A stretch of DNA of 64,000 nucleotides, taken from contig NZ_FNKP01000003.1 of NCBI RefSeq assembly GCF_900099835.1, positions 248,001 through 312,000 on the forward strand, given 5' to 3'. Numbering within the stretch: the stretch's first letter is position 1; each line of letters opens with the position of its first letter. This stretch comes from Paraburkholderia fungorum. GTDB taxonomy: Bacteria > Pseudomonadota > Gammaproteobacteria > Burkholderiales > Burkholderiaceae. Positions 44,387 through 54,939 of the stretch are shown here, piece by piece. Both the position numbers and the translations under genes were made by a program. The notes under the pieces were generated by a model. That model was not told where the DNA came from and made no database searches. It saw nothing but the letters and a program-made list of their open reading frames with translations.

Positions 44387-45172
44387 ATGAGCCAGACCAT
44401 CGGCGACGCAGCGCTCGCGCTGGATACAGCCGCGAAGCAGGCGCGAGCCATTCCCCAGTTCGCGCCAGGCACCTTCGATCTGAACACCGCCTATGCGATC
44501 CAGCGGGCGTCGATTCAGCACCGGGTCGCGCGCGGCGAGCAGATCAAGGGGATCAAACTTGGCTTCACAAGCCGCGCGAAGATGGTGCAGATGGGCGTCG
44601 ATAGCCTGATCTGGGGCTATCTCACCGACGCGATGATCGAAGAGGATGGTGGTCGGGTCGATCTTGGCCGTTACGTCCATCCCCGTGTGGAGCCGGAACT
44701 CTGTTTCGTGACACGCAGGACGATCGATGCACCTCTTACGGCGCTGGAAGCCGCCGGTTATCTGGAAGCAGTCGCCCCGGCGATGGAGATCATCGATTCG
44801 CGCTATCGCGACTTCAGGTTCAGCCTCGAAGACGTGGTGGCAGACAACTGCTCATCGGCAGGGATGGTCGTGGGGGGGTGGTCGCGGGCGTTCGAAGAAC
44901 TCGGAAATCTCGGCGTACGCATGCAGTTCAACGGCCGGGATGTGCAGGCAGGTTCGACCGGTGCCATCCTCGGCCATCCGCTGCGTTCGGTGGTGCAGGC
45001 GTCCCGGCTGCTGCATGCGAGCGGCGCGAGTCTGCCGGCGGGCTCGCTGATCATGGCTGGCGCCGCTACCGCAGCCGAAGCACTGCGGCCGGGGCTGCAC
45101 GTCAAATGCAGTATTGGCTGCGGCGTGCGTTCCCTGGGCATTGTCTCGTTTTCGACGCACAAGGACACCTAA
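44387..45172 (+). CDS. nbaG: 4-oxalocrotonate (2-oxo-3-hexenedioate) decarboxylase
   Basis: A 261-residue member of the hydratase/decarboxylase family, here placed to remove CO2 from 4-oxalocrotonate. IKGIKLGFTSRAKMVQMGVD corresponds to the substrate loop, RVEPELCFVTRR to the metal-binding glutamates (ExE type) and APAMEIIDSRYRDFRFSLED to the active site. Closest to AmnE/DmpH decarboxylases, not to the hydratase at 41484; function also fits the pathway gap. The 87-base gap from nbaI has no evident promoter. Confidence 0.88.
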   Translation: MSQTIGDAALALDTAAKQARAIPQFAPGTFDLNTAYAIQRASIQHRVARGEQIKGIKLGFTSRAKMVQMGVDSLIWGYLTDAMIEEDGGRVDLGRYVHPRVEPELCFVTRRTIDAPLTALEAAGYLEAVAPAMEIIDSRYRDFRFSLEDVVADNCSSAGMVVGGWSRAFEELGNLGVRMQFNGRDVQAGSTGAILGHPLRSVVQASRLLHASGASLPAGSLIMAGAATAAEALRPGLHVKCSIGCGVRSLGIVSFSTHKDT

Positions 45173-45256
45173 ATAAGGAAGCCGAAATAAAACCGCGCGG
45201 CCGGTCGCCATCGGGATCGGCACGAGATCCACTTCATTCGTAAGGAGACTGCTGTC

Positions 45257-47251
<1,995 letters not shown>

Positions 47252-47317
47252 CTCCGGAACATGTAGCACAACCATACCAAAAAGCCTGGCCATCGCCGGG
47301 CAGCGAAGGAGACAGGC

Positions 47318-48658
47318 ATGCGGCAGATTGACGTAGGCAGGCTGGCGGACGACGCGCCGTTCACGAGGTTTCATCGTGTTGTGCTCTTCTGGTGTGCAAT
47401 GGCGATTATCTTCGATGGATACGATCTCGCCGTCGCCGGCATCGCCCTGCCTTCGATCATGAAGGAGATGGGGGTAGACTCCACACAGGCGGGCTTCATG
47501 GTGAGTTCAGCGCTGTTCGGAATGATGTTCGGCAACGCCATCTTCGGCACGATTTCAGACCGCGTGGGAAGACGCCGCGTGATTGTCATCTGCATCGCCC
47601 TCTTCAGCCTGTGTACCGCCGGAGCTGGCATGACCAGCCATCCGGTGAGTTTCAGTATCCTGCGGTTTCTCGCTGGCCTCGGCATGGGCGGTGTGATGCC
47701 CAATGTGATCGCGCAGATGAGCGAATACGCGCCGGCCCGCATGCGCAGCACGTTGATCACTATCATGTTCTCCGGCTACTCGGTGGGCGGCATGATCGCC
47801 GCCGTGGTCGGGAAAAGCCTGATCGTGTCCTATGGCTGGCAGAGTGTGTTTCTCGCGGCCGCAGCGCCCGCCATCATCCTTCCGCTGCTCTGGAAGCAGA
47901 TGCCGGAATCGATGTCTTTCCTGCTGAGGCAACGCAGAATCGACGAGCTGCAGGCAATCGTCGCGCGCATCGCCCCGCACCATGTGCGTCAGGACGGCGA
48001 CCGGTTTGTGCTGGCGGCGCGGGCCACGCAGCCTGGCTCGCCGCTGCGCGCGCTCTTCGCCGAAGGTCGCGGGCCAAGCACGGTGATGTTCTGGCTGACC
48101 AGTTTCATGTCGCTCTTCATCGTCTATGCGCTCAACGCGTGGCTGGTTCAGTTCATGGCAAGCGCGGGCTACAGCCTCGGCTCCGCGTTGATCTTCGTGC
48201 TCGTACTCAATCTCGGCGCGACGATTGGCGCGATCGGCGGCGGCTGGCTGGCGGATCGCCTACACATCAAATTCGTGCTGGTGGTCATGTTCATCGTCGC
48301 CGCCGTGTCGATTGCACTGCTCGGCTACGGCATGCCGACGTGGGTGCGGTTTGTACTTGTCGGGGTAGCCGGCGCGTGCACGATCGGCACACAAACCCTG
48401 TCGTGTGCCTACTGCGGTCAGTTCTACCCGGTCGCCTGCCGGGGAACCGGCCTGGGTCTGATGCTGGGTGTTGGCCGGGCGGGGGCGATACTTGCGCCCA
48501 TCGTGATCGGCGTGATTGTCGGCATGTCGCTGCCTCTGGCGCAGAACTTCCTTGCGATCGCCGTGCCGGCCTTATTCGCCGCAGTGACGATCTCGCTTGT
48601 GAAGCATGGCCGCTCAGACGGCGCCGGTCAGCTGGGTGCGGAGCCGGCAGTCGATTGA
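47318..48658 (+). CDS. aromatic acid:H+ symporter (MFS, AAHS family)
   Basis: A 446-residue, 12-span importer. Hallmarks of the AAHS family: MAIIFDGYDLAVAGIALPSI with the DGYD charge pair in helix 1, the loop motif FGTISDRVGRRRVIVICIAL and GLGMGGVMPNVIAQMSEYAP in helix 4. A ribosome site (AAGGAG) is 7 bases before ATG. Last gene of the nba operon, 66 bases after nbaD. The likely cargo is 3-hydroxyanthranilate, anthranilate, kynurenine or 2-nitrobenzoate; the sequence does not discriminate. Confidence 0.88.
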   Translation: MRQIDVGRLADDAPFTRFHRVVLFWCAMAIIFDGYDLAVAGIALPSIMKEMGVDSTQAGFMVSSALFGMMFGNAIFGTISDRVGRRRVIVICIALFSLCTAGAGMTSHPVSFSILRFLAGLGMGGVMPNVIAQMSEYAPARMRSTLITIMFSGYSVGGMIAAVVGKSLIVSYGWQSVFLAAAAPAIILPLLWKQMPESMSFLLRQRRIDELQAIVARIAPHHVRQDGDRFVLAARATQPGSPLRALFAEGRGPSTVMFWLTSFMSLFIVYALNAWLVQFMASAGYSLGSALIFVLVLNLGATIGAIGGGWLADRLHIKFVLVVMFIVAAVSIALLGYGMPTWVRFVLVGVAGACTIGTQTLSCAYCGQFYPVACRGTGLGLMLGVGRAGAILAPIVIGVIVGMSLPLAQNFLAIAVPALFAAVTISLVKHGRSDGAGQLGAEPAVD

Positions 48659-48919
48659 GGCGCTGTCTATCGCCCGTTAAGGCTGGCGGGTCGGTGCTGT
48701 CGGCAACCGGGCGACGAATGGCGAACACACTGTGGTATCAGTGATTCGCTTTTTGCATTCCTTACTCCATCGATGGAGTAGACCGGGACCACCACGGCGC
48801 CTTGGCGTTTTCAATTGCAGAGGAATAGCTCTCGCGAGCAGGAGCAACTGCATCCATCAGCAGATTCAACATGATGATCATTTCCGGTTAAAAGAGGTTT
48901 CTATCAGCTTGTGACACGC
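48659..48919. other. gap with a perfect 18-base palindrome (48763-48780)
   Basis: Between convergent nba transporter and TonB-receptor genes. TACTCCATC/GATGGAGTA is a spacerless palindrome sharing the CATCGATG core with the palindrome at 34877-34898. No T-run on either side. No gene seen. Confidence 0.6.
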
Positions 48920-51136
48920 TTAGAAATCGAATGTCGAGGTCAGCGAAATAGTGCGTTCAAGTCCGATACCCAGCTGGCTCGATCCGGCGGACGCCCAATA
49001 GTGTTTGTTGAACGCGTTTTCGATGTTCAACTGGAAAGTCGCGTTACGTCCAAACAGATGAGTCTCGTAGCGCGCCCCCGCGGAAAACAGCGTATAGCCC
49101 GGAATAAAAGCCTGATTCGCGTCGTTGATAGGACGCTGTCCAACGAAATACGCACCTCCATTCACCGAAAAACCATAGACGTGCGGAACGCGATAGTTCA
49201 GAAAGACGCTACCTGTATAACGCGGCGTGTTTTCCGGACGCTTGCCAAGCGTCGTCGAATCCGTGCTGTCGACAAGCTCCGCGTTCAACCACATGCCAGT
49301 CGTGACGATAGACAGATCTCGCGTTATGTCGCCCTGATACGAAAACTCGATACCGCGATAACGGCCTACGCCATTCAATGCGTAGACACCATCGGCATCA
49401 GTGCTCGCGGACGGTTGCCGGATCTGGAACGCAGCAATCGACGCAAGCGAACCGTTGTTGAAGCGGTGGCGCACGCCAACCTCTTCCTGTTTGCTGACTG
49501 CTGCAGGAAGAACCTGATACGCGTTGGTCGCGGTTGCCGGCGCGCTGCCGGCCGATTCCAAGCCTTCGATATAGCTCGCATAGATGCTGGTCTGCGGCGT
49601 GATCTTGTAGAGAAGGCTTGCCGACGGCGACGTGCGATTGACGTTCTGCGTAGTGGTTTGCGCCTGGGTGGCGTGATACGACGAATACCGCACGCCCGCG
49701 GTGAACTGAAGATCCTTCGTCAAACCGATCCGGTCGAAAACGTAAGCGCCCTGGTTACTGATGTGCTGAGCGTAAAACGCTTTCGACGTACCCGCCTTCA
49801 GGTTCGTAATGCTGACGGGCGAATAGAGGTTCTGCGTGGCCGTGTAGTAATACGTCGTGAAATCAGGCTGAAATAGCCAGTTTTCGTTCACACCAAACGT
49901 GACATCGTGCGTGAAAGGGCCGGTTTGGAAGTTGCCGTTCAACTCGGCACGCACGTTTTTGTTCTCGTAGAACTGGCCGTTCTGCTGGCTGCCTTGCAGC
50001 GTGCCGGTGCCCGTGTTCACGTCGTATTTCTGCAAAATCCACAGCCACCTGTTGCGCTGTGTGATCGACTGACCGATCGACACGTTCGCGCTCCAGTTGT
50101 CGTTGATCAGATAGTCGGCGCGAAGAATCTGCGCAGTCGCCGTCGACGTGGTCGGCTTGTCGTTAGGCACCAGCAACTTCGATGCATCGGGCAGTTGCGG
50201 CAGCGTAATGACGCCGTTGACGGCAGCCAGCGGCGTAATGCCGGCCTGCTCCACGACGCGTTGATCGATGTGTTCGAGGTCGTACTTGAAGGTCAGACGG
50301 TTGGTCGGCTTCCAGTCCAGCGCGACGCTCTGGAACATGCGGTAACCGCGGTCGCCATCAATAGGTGTCTCGACGTGTTCAGCCATCGCGTTAACACGAA
50401 TACCGAACTGATTGTCCGTACCGAAGCGGCGAGCAACGTCCGCATGCACGCCGACCGAACCATGCGAATCGACCAGCACCGACGCCGATGTCACCGGCGT
50501 GTCGCCCGCGCGCTTCATCACCATGTTGACGATCCCGGCCGGCACCGTGAACCCGTAATACAGCGCGGACGCACCCTTGAGTACTTCGACGCGCTCCTTG
50601 TCCTCCATCGGCATCCAGATGTTGTTGTCGATGGGAAGTACTCCGTCGAGGTAATAGCTTTGACGGTTGTCGAGCGCGATACCGCGAACCGACAGTTGAT
50701 CGTACGAGATGCCGCTCAACTGCTGACGGGTCACGCCCGCGACGTTGCGGAGCGCGTCGAACAGGCCCGTCGCAGCCTGCGCTTTCAGCACGTCGCTGGT
50801 CACGACGTTGACCGTCGCGGGTACGTCGAGCGCATCGACGCCGCGGTACTGCCCGGTTTGTACCGTTTTCGCCGCGTAGGGACTGGCCGTCGGCTGCTTC
50901 GTGCCTTTGATCGCGATCGGGGCCAACGTGGCCCGGTCGTCGGTGCTATTAGAAGCGGCTGGAGTCGATACCGACGCATCGGACGCAGCGGCAGCCTCCG
51001 CTGCAAAGGCCGGGGAATCCGCAAGGCCGCCATATGCGATCACCGACAGCGCGACCACGATGGAGCGTCGACGGTTTGCCGGGCAACCCGGTCGGATAGC
51101 GTTGGTATTAATTTTTTTGCGAGAAGCTTTATTCAT
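48920..51136 (-). CDS. TonB-dependent siderophore receptor
   Basis: A 738-residue outer-membrane receptor. Start at MNKASRKKINTNAIRPG (ATG complementary to 51134-51136). Residues 1-45 are a long signal peptide ending near SPAFAAEAAAA. The plug domain lies at about 75-210 (TVQTGQYRGVDALDVPATVN, LSVRGIALDNRQSYYLDGVL, YYGFTVPAGIVNMVMKRAG); the 22-strand barrel follows and ends in Phe (RTISLTSTFDF), as needed for assembly by BAM. The TonB box region is around ATLAPIAIKG. Similar to FpvA/FhuE-like ferrisiderophore receptors without the N-terminal signalling domain. Iron regulation by Fur is expected but I see no clear Fur box. Confidence 0.9.
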   Translation of the reverse strand: MNKASRKKINTNAIRPGCPANRRRSIVVALSVIAYGGLADSPAFAAEAAAASDASVSTPAASNSTDDRATLAPIAIKGTKQPTASPYAAKTVQTGQYRGVDALDVPATVNVVTSDVLKAQAATGLFDALRNVAGVTRQQLSGISYDQLSVRGIALDNRQSYYLDGVLPIDNNIWMPMEDKERVEVLKGASALYYGFTVPAGIVNMVMKRAGDTPVTSASVLVDSHGSVGVHADVARRFGTDNQFGIRVNAMAEHVETPIDGDRGYRMFQSVALDWKPTNRLTFKYDLEHIDQRVVEQAGITPLAAVNGVITLPQLPDASKLLVPNDKPTTSTATAQILRADYLINDNWSANVSIGQSITQRNRWLWILQKYDVNTGTGTLQGSQQNGQFYENKNVRAELNGNFQTGPFTHDVTFGVNENWLFQPDFTTYYYTATQNLYSPVSITNLKAGTSKAFYAQHISNQGAYVFDRIGLTKDLQFTAGVRYSSYHATQAQTTTQNVNRTSPSASLLYKITPQTSIYASYIEGLESAGSAPATATNAYQVLPAAVSKQEEVGVRHRFNNGSLASIAAFQIRQPSASTDADGVYALNGVGRYRGIEFSYQGDITRDLSIVTTGMWLNAELVDSTDSTTLGKRPENTPRYTGSVFLNYRVPHVYGFSVNGGAYFVGQRPINDANQAFIPGYTLFSAGARYETHLFGRNATFQLNIENAFNKHYWASAGSSQLGIGLERTISLTSTFDF

Positions 51137-51446
51137 GAATGTCACTAAAAGAAAAGAGCGTGCAAGGCCCAACCGCCCATCGAATGCAACGCGTCTGCAC
51201 CGGATGGGTGGTCGATACCAATGAAAATTGAGTTCAAGCCCGCTCAGAAAATGTGATCCCGCGCAGGCATGCGGAGAAGCGGATCAGGCAGACCCGCTTG
51301 CTACGGTCGAGAGGAAGCTTTGCGAAATGGACGGTAAGGTTTAATGAGGTAATCGCGCATGACAGGTCCGGCTTCAGGCGTGCAGCATCTCTACGCTAAC
51401 GATGTGTCGATAGCGCAGAGCACTGCATTAACAGTGAAAAATTGGA
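51137..51446. other. 310-base promoter region of the TonB receptor
   Basis: No gene seen. An AT-rich run within about 51210-51235 (CAATTTTCATTGG on the minus strand) could be part of a promoter. A clear 19-base Fur consensus is not visible. Confidence 0.4.
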
Positions 51447-52532
51447 CTAAGGCTTGCTGAGTAGCTCGACTTTCTCAAGCTCTGCCTGTCTACTCGCGTC
51501 TGACAGCGGCAGGAAGCCGCCCTCCTTATCCCGCTCTTTCGCAATAACGGCTTGCCCCGGCGCGGAGAGTGCGAGTTTCAGATAATCGATTAGCCACGGC
51601 GCAACTGGATGCCCAGGCGCTTTATCGATATATATATGAAGATATGCCGTCAATGGATAGCGGTCTGCAGTCAAATCCTGCTGGCTCGGTATTGCGTACG
51701 GCTGCCCTTCAGAAGCGGCGAGGGGCAATAGCCGCGTGCCCGGTACTTTTTCCGCATTGAACCAACCCACAAATCCAATCCCATAAGGGTCCGCCGCTAC
51801 CGCGCGCATCACTTCCGCCGCAGTCGGCAACGCCTCGTAGTGGCTCGAAAACGGTAGACCGTCCAGATGGGCGAGTCGAAACGCAGTAGCAGAGCCACCA
51901 TCGTCAGCCAGGCCATAAATATGAATCTGACGTGGCGCCTGCTTCGAGTCAGTGCTCAACTGCGTCCATTTCGTGATGTCGCCACGCGGCTCTCCCGTCA
52001 CCAGTACCTGTCTCAACTGAGTCAGCGTCAGACCGGGCAATGGATTGGCCTGATTGACATAGACAGCCGGAGGCGTTTTGAACGATGTCCTCGGCCCCCA
52101 TCCTGCGTAACCGATTTTTATATCGACCGGCTCATAGCCGTGCGCATTCCTGAAGTTAGTGCGATCGGTCGGCCAGATATCGCGGCCCATTGGAGCAAAA
52201 GCACTGATACCGCTCGTCAATGCGGGAATCGCCGTGGATGAGCCCTTCAGGTATAGCTTGAATCGCAAGTCAGGATGTGTTCTCGAAAATAGCGTATTGA
52301 ATCCTTCAAGAACCGACTCCATTCCGTCGTTTCCGACGACCTGGATTGCGCCGGACGTGTCGATGTAATTGGCCGGCGGTTGACGAAGACCATTCGTTTC
52401 CTGCTCCGCGGCGTGACCAGACACAGCAGGAATACTAACCAAGACGTAAAGCAATGAAGACAGGAAAAACCGGCAACGTCGCGGAGCTATCCCTTCTGCC
52501 CCCTGGTTGAGAGTGTGTGAACCGAATTTCAT
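51447..52532 (-). CDS. PstS-like phosphate/anion substrate-binding protein
   Basis: A 361-residue exported protein. Start at MKFGSHTLNQGAEGIAP (ATG complementary to 52530-52532); signal core FFLSSLLYVLVSIPAVSGHA. PBP-like fold of the PstS type: GAIQVVGNDGMESVLEGFNT, LKGSSTAIPALTSGISAFAP, and DDGGSATAFRLAHLDGLPFS. No pst permease or ATPase genes adjoin. It is divergent from a response regulator/sensor kinase pair, so it may be a target or a sensory partner of that system. Such solitary PstS-like proteins sometimes act in adhesion or phosphate sensing. Confidence 0.8.
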   Translation of the reverse strand: MKFGSHTLNQGAEGIAPRRCRFFLSSLLYVLVSIPAVSGHAAEQETNGLRQPPANYIDTSGAIQVVGNDGMESVLEGFNTLFSRTHPDLRFKLYLKGSSTAIPALTSGISAFAPMGRDIWPTDRTNFRNAHGYEPVDIKIGYAGWGPRTSFKTPPAVYVNQANPLPGLTLTQLRQVLVTGEPRGDITKWTQLSTDSKQAPRQIHIYGLADDGGSATAFRLAHLDGLPFSSHYEALPTAAEVMRAVAADPYGIGFVGWFNAEKVPGTRLLPLAASEGQPYAIPSQQDLTADRYPLTAYLHIYIDKAPGHPVAPWLIDYLKLALSAPGQAVIAKERDKEGGFLPLSDASRQAELEKVELLSKP

Positions 52533-52846
52533 GGAAGCGGGTTTGTGCCGTAGAATGAGAATTGTTCGCATTTATATATTAAAAATGGATTTTTTGCAAT
52601 TTCCTCGAAAAATCAAAGAGATGAACGGGGTTTAATGAATTATTTTTAATGTTTGTTGCTGATTTTCTGGTCACAAACCTGCTTGGCGCCATCTTGGGCG
52701 ATGCTCGCAAGCCCGACAATCGCAGGGGAATTCGCGTCGGTCCGAGCATAAAAACCCGCCGGTGCGGGCGATGTTCCCGGGCCACAAAGGTGACCGCCGA
52801 CAGTGTTTTTTAACCACCGCCCCGCCAAATCTGAAGAGAAAGCGTG
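52533..52846. other. 314-base divergent promoter region
   Basis: Between the PstS-like gene and the two-component genes. The left half is AT-rich. A minus-strand run ending at 52646 reads GPGTSPAPAGFYARTDANSP and AIVGLASIAQDGAKQVCDQK with good codon use but lacks a supported start; it may be a remnant or a small peptide gene. A terminator-like hairpin on the minus strand is listed separately. Confidence 0.4.
52749..52769 (-). terminator. terminator- or attenuator-like hairpin
   Basis: On the minus strand CCCGC-ACCG-GCGGG is followed directly by TTTTTAT. It sits 217 bases upstream of the PstS-like start, so it could attenuate that gene or end a short transcript. Confidence 0.4.
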
Positions 52847-53530
52847 ATGCCAACAGTACTCGTCGTCGAGGACGACGCAAAGACACTTCGTGAGATCAAA
52901 GTCGCGCTGCAGGATCACGGCTATGCAGTCGAAACGGCAGATACCGGTCCGCAAGGAATTGCGCTTGCCAGTTCACAGGCGTTCGATGCGATCGTTCTCG
53001 ACCGCATGCTGCCCGGTGGTATGGAAGGTCTCGATGTGCTGCGAACATTGCGCAAGTCGTCGACGACGACACCCGTGTTGATTCTCAGCGCACTGTCAAC
53101 AGTCGACGAGCGGGTCAAGGGACTGCGCGCCGGCGGCGACGATTACCTCGTGAAGCCATTTGAATTTATTGAGCTGACCGCACGTCTCGATTCGTTGGTG
53201 CGCCGTACCCAACCGCCGCCCCATGAGCCGGTGTATCGCATCGGCCCGCTTACCGTCGACCTGATCAGTCGCGCCGTTGTGTACGCGGGCAATGAAGTCG
53301 AACTATTGCCGCGTGAGTACCGGATTCTCGAGTATTTGCTCCGGCATGAAGGACAGGTCGTCAGTCGTACGATGCTGTTCGAGGCGGTCTGGGATTACCG
53401 GCTCGCAGAGCGTACCAATGTGATCGACGTGCATATCAGCCGGCTGAGGAAAAAACTCGATCCGACAGGATCGGCTCCGATCATTCACACCGTTCGTGGT
53501 TCCGGTTATGTCCTTCGTGCGCCTGATTGA
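52847..53530 (+). CDS. OmpR-family response regulator
   Basis: A 227-residue regulator. Receiver domain residues 1-120: acidic pair E9-D10, phosphoacceptor D52 (IVLDRMLPGG), S81 and K103 (YLVKPFEF). Winged-helix DNA-binding domain 128-227 (LLPREYRILEYLLRHEGQVV, NVIDVHISRLRKKLDPTG, HTVRGSGYVLRAP). I start at ATG 52847; a GTG directly upstream is also possible. The sensor kinase gene begins inside its 3' end. Most like the QseB/CusR-type branch. Confidence 0.93.
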   Translation: MPTVLVVEDDAKTLREIKVALQDHGYAVETADTGPQGIALASSQAFDAIVLDRMLPGGMEGLDVLRTLRKSSTTTPVLILSALSTVDERVKGLRAGGDDYLVKPFEFIELTARLDSLVRRTQPPPHEPVYRIGPLTVDLISRAVVYAGNEVELLPREYRILEYLLRHEGQVVSRTMLFEAVWDYRLAERTNVIDVHISRLRKKLDPTGSAPIIHTVRGSGYVLRAPD

Positions 53531-54866
53531 CCTTCGACGCACCACGAGCTTCCGGCTCGCGGTCGTCTTTCTCGGCATCTTCGGCGGAATGTCGATGCCG
53601 TTGTTCGCCTATCTGTACTTTTCAATCACCGGTTTTGAAACGCAACGCGTGGACGACTGGTTGGGTCGCGAATACGTGGCGATGCAACGGAGTTCCCCTG
53701 AGAAACTGGCCGCGCTTTTTACCGTACTTCGTCAAAGCGACCCGGATTATCAGCGGCCTAACGGTCTGTTCAAAAATGATGGGCACTTTGTTGCCGGTGC
53801 GATCACGACTTTGCCCAGTCAGATTCCCTACACGGGAAAGCCGTTTGCAATCCGTTTGCAGGATGGGCCGATCAGTCAGACGGCTCGATGCATTACCGCA
53901 GAACTCCCGCACGAGTACCTTGCAATGCGTTGCCAGAATGCCCATGAACTGAATAGTTTCAACGGTGGCCTTCTCAAGGTTCTGCTTGTCGGAGCATTTG
54001 TTACTTTGAGCGTCGGATTGATGGGCGCGGCTTTCATCGGCCTTGGCTCGCTTCGACGACTGGACGCCGTAACGGCATCGATCAAACAGATCGTCGCGGG
54101 AGATCTGTCGCAACGTCTGCCGACGCATCGACACCACGACGATCTGGATAGTCTCGTACGCGTCGTCAACGGCATGCTCGACGAAATCGAGCGGCTGATG
54201 AATGAAGTAAAAGGTGTTTGCGATGCAATCGCACATGACTTGCGCACCCCGCTGACATCGATGATTGCCGGACTCGAAAGAGTACAGCGTCGCGCTTTGA
54301 CAATCGACGACTTCCGTCAGGCTCTCGACGACGTGTTCATCGACGCGACGGGCATGCTCCGTACATTCAATGCGCTACTGCGAATCTCGGAGATTGAAAG
54401 CGGTGTGCGCCGCGAGTCGTTTCTGTCTCTCGATCTCGCCTCAGTTTTGAAAGACGTGTACGAGTACTACGAGGCGTCCGCAGAGGAAAAAGGCCTGACA
54501 TATCGATGCGAAATCGAAGAAGGCGGCAGTTTCGAACTGGATGGAGATCCGAATCTGCTATTCGAAGCCTTCGCCAATCTCATTGAAAATGCCATCAAGT
54601 TTTCTCCCGAACGTGGATCAGTGACGATCCAGTTGGCGCGTCGTCATCGTGGCATTCACCTCGCTGTTCAGGACAACGGGCCCGGCATTCCCGAGAGCGA
54701 GCATAAAGCGGTGTTACAGCGTTTCTATCGCGGCGAGGCCAGCCGCCATACGCCGGGCAACGGACTTGGCTTGAGTTTGACGAGCGCGGTCGCCACGATG
54801 CATGGAATGATTCTGGCGTTCGATCGGGTCAAGGCGGGTTGTCGCGTGACGTTGAGTACAGTTTGA
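53508..54866 (+). CDS. sensor histidine kinase
   Basis: A 452-residue membrane kinase. First membrane span about residues 15-38 (LAVVFLGIFGGMSMPLFAYL), a periplasmic sensor of about 115 residues, second span near 155-180 (LLVGAFVTLSVGLMGAAFIG), HAMP, then the kinase: H-box AIAHDLRTPLTSM, N-box NLIENAIKFSPERG, G1 DNGPGIPES and G2 GNGLGLSLTSA. Start at ATG 53508 gives a 23-base overlap with the response regulator, so they are coupled. The periplasmic domain has two cysteines (TARCITAEL, AMRCQNAHE) that could form a disulfide or sense a metal. Confidence 0.92.
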   Translation: MSFVRLIDLRRTTSFRLAVVFLGIFGGMSMPLFAYLYFSITGFETQRVDDWLGREYVAMQRSSPEKLAALFTVLRQSDPDYQRPNGLFKNDGHFVAGAITTLPSQIPYTGKPFAIRLQDGPISQTARCITAELPHEYLAMRCQNAHELNSFNGGLLKVLLVGAFVTLSVGLMGAAFIGLGSLRRLDAVTASIKQIVAGDLSQRLPTHRHHDDLDSLVRVVNGMLDEIERLMNEVKGVCDAIAHDLRTPLTSMIAGLERVQRRALTIDDFRQALDDVFIDATGMLRTFNALLRISEIESGVRRESFLSLDLASVLKDVYEYYEASAEEKGLTYRCEIEEGGSFELDGDPNLLFEAFANLIENAIKFSPERGSVTIQLARRHRGIHLAVQDNGPGIPESEHKAVLQRFYRGEASRHTPGNGLGLSLTSAVATMHGMILAFDRVKAGCRVTLSTV

Positions 54867-54939
54867 CATCAACCAGTGCGATGTAGTCTGCCAGGAACGA
54901 CGATCCGATGACGTGCTCCCGGCCGTCGTACAAAGATGA

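Noticed and set aside
43166..44680. 504-codon minus-strand frame
   Set aside because: Antisense of the aldolase gene nbaI; no motif and wrong composition.
47392..48744. 450-codon plus-strand frame overlapping the MFS transporter
   Set aside because: Out-of-frame shadow of the aromatic-acid transporter; Arg-rich, no hydrophobic spans.
51137..51240. Fur box before the TonB receptor
   Set aside because: Only a weak AT-rich partial match; no convincing 19-base consensus.
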